Assembly: GCA_947456005.1 (NCBI GenBank)
Contig: CANGRP010000158.1
Span: forward strand, 1-5,945
Source of the DNA: Caulobacteraceae bacterium
Lineage (GTDB): Bacteria > Pseudomonadota > Alphaproteobacteria > Caulobacterales > Caulobacteraceae
DNA: 5,945 nucleotides
Reading direction: 5' to 3'
The number at the start of each line of letters is the position of its first letter. The stretch's first letter is position 1. The notes under the pieces are model-generated. The model was not told where the DNA came from and did not search any database. It saw only the letters and a list, made by a program, of their open reading frames with translations. Positions 4,742 to 5,945 of this stretch are shown piece after piece. The position numbers and the translations under genes are program-made.

Positions 4742-5821
4742 ATGGCGCAAGTTTATGCAGGCCCCATGGGTCTGGATATGTCAGATCTCGATATATCAGT
4801 TCTTCTGCTTGCAGATGTCTTGCAGGCTTCGTCGACGACATTCCGCCTGCTCTATCAAGGCGAACAGATCACGTTCTCGGGCCTCAATTTCGCGTATAAC
4901 TCTTTTGGTACTCCGATCTCGGGCACGGTGACCGGGATCGAGGTCCGCTACAACGGTATCCTAGTCTATCAGGCCTCGGGCTTTTCCACGCCCGTCTTGG
5001 ACTGGCTGATCTGGGCGGACACAGAGGACACTCTCGGCGCCCTCGCCGCAGTCCTGCGGGGGCCGGATAGCATCTTCGGCTCAGCGACCAATGACACGCT
5101 CGGAGGCTTCGCCGGGAATGACACCATCTTTGGCCAGGGCGGCGGGGACCAGATCGAGGGGCTCCGGGGAAGCGACTACGTGGAAGCCGGAGAGGGCGAC
5201 GATCTGGTCGGCGAGGTGACGAGCGCCGATGGTGACGACACCTACTGGGGCGGGGCGGGTAACGACTCCATCGTCGAGAACACCGGTACGAACCTCCTGC
5301 GCGGGGAGGCGGGCGACGACCTGATCTCCGGCGGGTCCGGCTTCGACGACATGCATGGCAACATGGGCGCCGACACCCTCTACGGGAACGACGGTGACGA
5401 CTGGGTCGTGGGGGGCAGGGACAACGACCTGCTCTTCGGCGACGTCGGCTTTGACATCGTCTACGGCAACATGGGCAATGACACCGTCGACGGCGGGGCC
5501 GGCAACGACTGGGTGCGCGGCGGCCAGGGCGACGACTCCGTCATGGGCGGGACCGGCGACGACTGGATCTGGGGCGACCGGGGCAACGACACCATCTCCG
5601 GCGGTGCAGGGGCGGACCTGTTCTACAGCCTCGCCGGCGCCGGCATCGACCGGATCACCGACTTTTCCTACGCCGCGGGCGACAGGCTGAAGCTGGAGGG
5701 CGGCCCCTCGCGGACCGTCTCCCAGTCCGGCGCGGACGTCGTCGTCGACATGGGCAATGGCGACCAGGTCATCCTGGTCGGCGTCTCCCTCGCCAGCCTC
5801 GGGGCCGGCTGGACTCTCTAG
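4742..5821 (+). CDS. RTX (hemolysin-type) calcium-binding repeat protein, probably secreted by type I secretion
   Basis: Predicted extracellular or surface protein whose glycine- and aspartate-rich nonapeptides bind Ca2+ and fold into a parallel beta-roll after export. Its 359 residues divide into an N-terminal domain without recognised function (1-106), an RTX region (about 107-293) with many GGxGxDxUx units such as GGAGNDWVR and GGTGDDWIW, and a C-terminal module (294-359) with GADLFYSLAGAGIDRITDF, GDRLKL, NGDQVILVGV and the ending GAGWTL. That ending resembles serralysin/RTX C-termini recognised by type I ABC exporters. There is no N-terminal signal peptide, as expected for that route. No hlyB/hlyD/tolC-type genes are in the window, so the exporter must lie elsewhere. 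ATG 4742 is the first usable start after the in-frame TAG at 4685; the ribosome site is weak, and ATG 4766 is an alternative. No catalytic domain is visible, so enzymatic or toxic activity is not implied. The first ~250 nt are far less GC-rich than the repeats. The stop abuts the PEGA fragment. Confidence 0.88.
   Translation: MAQVYAGPMGLDMSDLDISVLLLADVLQASSTTFRLLYQGEQITFSGLNFAYNSFGTPISGTVTGIEVRYNGILVYQASGFSTPVLDWLIWADTEDTLGALAAVLRGPDSIFGSATNDTLGGFAGNDTIFGQGGGDQIEGLRGSDYVEAGEGDDLVGEVTSADGDDTYWGGAGNDSIVENTGTNLLRGEAGDDLISGGSGFDDMHGNMGADTLYGNDGDDWVVGGRDNDLLFGDVGFDIVYGNMGNDTVDGGAGNDWVRGGQGDDSVMGGTGDDWIWGDRGNDTISGGAGADLFYSLAGAGIDRITDFSYAAGDRLKLEGGPSRTVSQSGADVVVDMGNGDQVILVGVSLASLGAGWTL
5060..5620 (+). 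repeat. RTX nonapeptide-coding repeat array
   Basis: About twenty 27-bp units encode variants of G-G-x-G-x-D-x-U-x (U = large aliphatic), covering residues about 107-293 of the RTX protein. The array is regular at its ends but interrupted near residues 157-187 (EVTSADGDDTYWG and VENTGTNLLRG), where unit spacing changes. That break could divide two beta-roll blocks. Confidence 0.8.
5339..5554 (+). repeat. Two tandem 108-bp (36-residue) higher-order units within the RTX array
   Basis: Unit one (5339-5446, residues 200-235) and unit two (5447-5554, residues 236-271) share the register GFD...GNMG-x-DT...G-x-DWV-x-GG. Each spans four nonapeptides. GFD, GNMG, DT and DWV recur exactly 36 residues apart, including the unusual Asn-Met pair and a Trp, which is more than the general RTX pattern requires. 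This points to a past duplication of a four-repeat block. Confidence 0.65.
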
Positions 5822-5832
5822 GCGCCGGACCC

Positions 5833-5945
5833 GTCACCCGCGGAAGCAACGACGCCTGGGTCGTCAATTCCGAACCGCCGGGCGCCACCGTGACGACCAC
5901 CAACGGTCACTTCTGTCCGTCGACGCCCTGCGCGATCAAGATGCC
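5833..5945 (+). pseudogene. 5'-truncated PEGA-domain lipoprotein gene, running off the window edge
   Basis: The frame read from 5833 begins V-T-R-G-S-N-D-A-W-V-V, continues N-S-E-P-P-G-A-T-V, then has F-C-P-S-T-P-C-A-I-K-M up to the window end. This strongly resembles the region just after the lipobox in a common alphaproteobacterial lipoprotein family with a PEGA domain (from memory: G-C-A-T-[IV]-x-R-G, then S-E-P-x-G-A-x-V and C-x-x-T-P-C). In this frame there is no ATG, GTG or TTG between the stop at 5479-5481 and GTG 5890, which lies inside the domain. The upstream codons are Arg/Pro-rich RTX antisense-frame text, not a signal peptide. The signal peptide and lipobox Cys are therefore missing, and the fragment starts within about 12 nt of the RTX stop. 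It is probably not expressed as a lipoprotein. The function of intact members is unknown to me, and the 3' part is outside the window. Confidence 0.62.

Noticed and set aside
4707..4931. 74-codon + strand frame overlapping the RTX 5' end
   Set aside because: Its Ser/Arg-rich second half is out-of-frame RTX text and no ribosome site or motif supports it. I kept it in mind because the area is compositionally odd.
5820..5945. Minus-strand frame entering from the right edge and ending at TAG opposite the RTX stop
   Set aside because: It reads as Arg/Gly-rich text without motifs, while the + strand frame over the same bases matches the PEGA pattern.

Overview
The window reads as GC-rich alphaproteobacterial chromosome, most likely from the Caulobacterales (Caulobacter, Phenylobacterium, Brevundimonas or a relative). 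This is inferred from strong C-ending codon bias, the look of the proteins and the gene types; no taxonomic marker gene is present. All recognised genes lie on the + strand.

Positions 17-3858 form a compact sugar-precursor cluster. It encodes arabinose-5-phosphate isomerase (KdsD, start of the Kdo pathway), a phosphomannomutase/phosphoglucomutase that makes hexose-1-phosphates, and UDP-glucose 6-dehydrogenase (Ugd, makes UDP-glucuronate). Together they would supply precursors for LPS, capsule or exopolysaccharide. The mutase and ugd are only 5 nt apart, so they are probably co-transcribed. No glycosyltransferase or export gene is in view.

Positions 3859-4501 hold a HigBA-type toxin-antitoxin pair in toxin-first order, with its own candidate promoter and operator. 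The toxin's GTG start falls where transcription should begin, so its mRNA may be leaderless. The antitoxin overlaps the toxin's end.

Positions 4502-4741 are a non-coding junction. It carries a second, displaced copy of the last 11 codons of ugd, a 7-bp inverted repeat, and a drop in GC. The last 18 codons of the intact ugd use G-ending codons, unlike the rest of the gene, while the displaced copy uses more C-ending codons. I infer that the TA segment entered at the 3' end of ugd, bringing a substitute tail and pushing the old tail about 700 bp downstream.

Positions 4742-5821 encode an RTX calcium-binding protein: an N-terminal domain of unknown function, about 20 nonapeptide repeats and a type I secretion-like C-terminus. 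Its first ~250 nt are much less GC-rich than the repeat region.

Directly after its stop codon, in another frame, comes a PEGA-type lipoprotein coding sequence with no start codon or signal peptide. It looks like a 5'-truncated gene cut at the RTX boundary. The right half of the window (3859-5945) is therefore best read as a patched accessory region with two visible junction scars, beside a conserved housekeeping sugar cluster. I see no CRISPR array, tRNA, rRNA, transposase or integrase.
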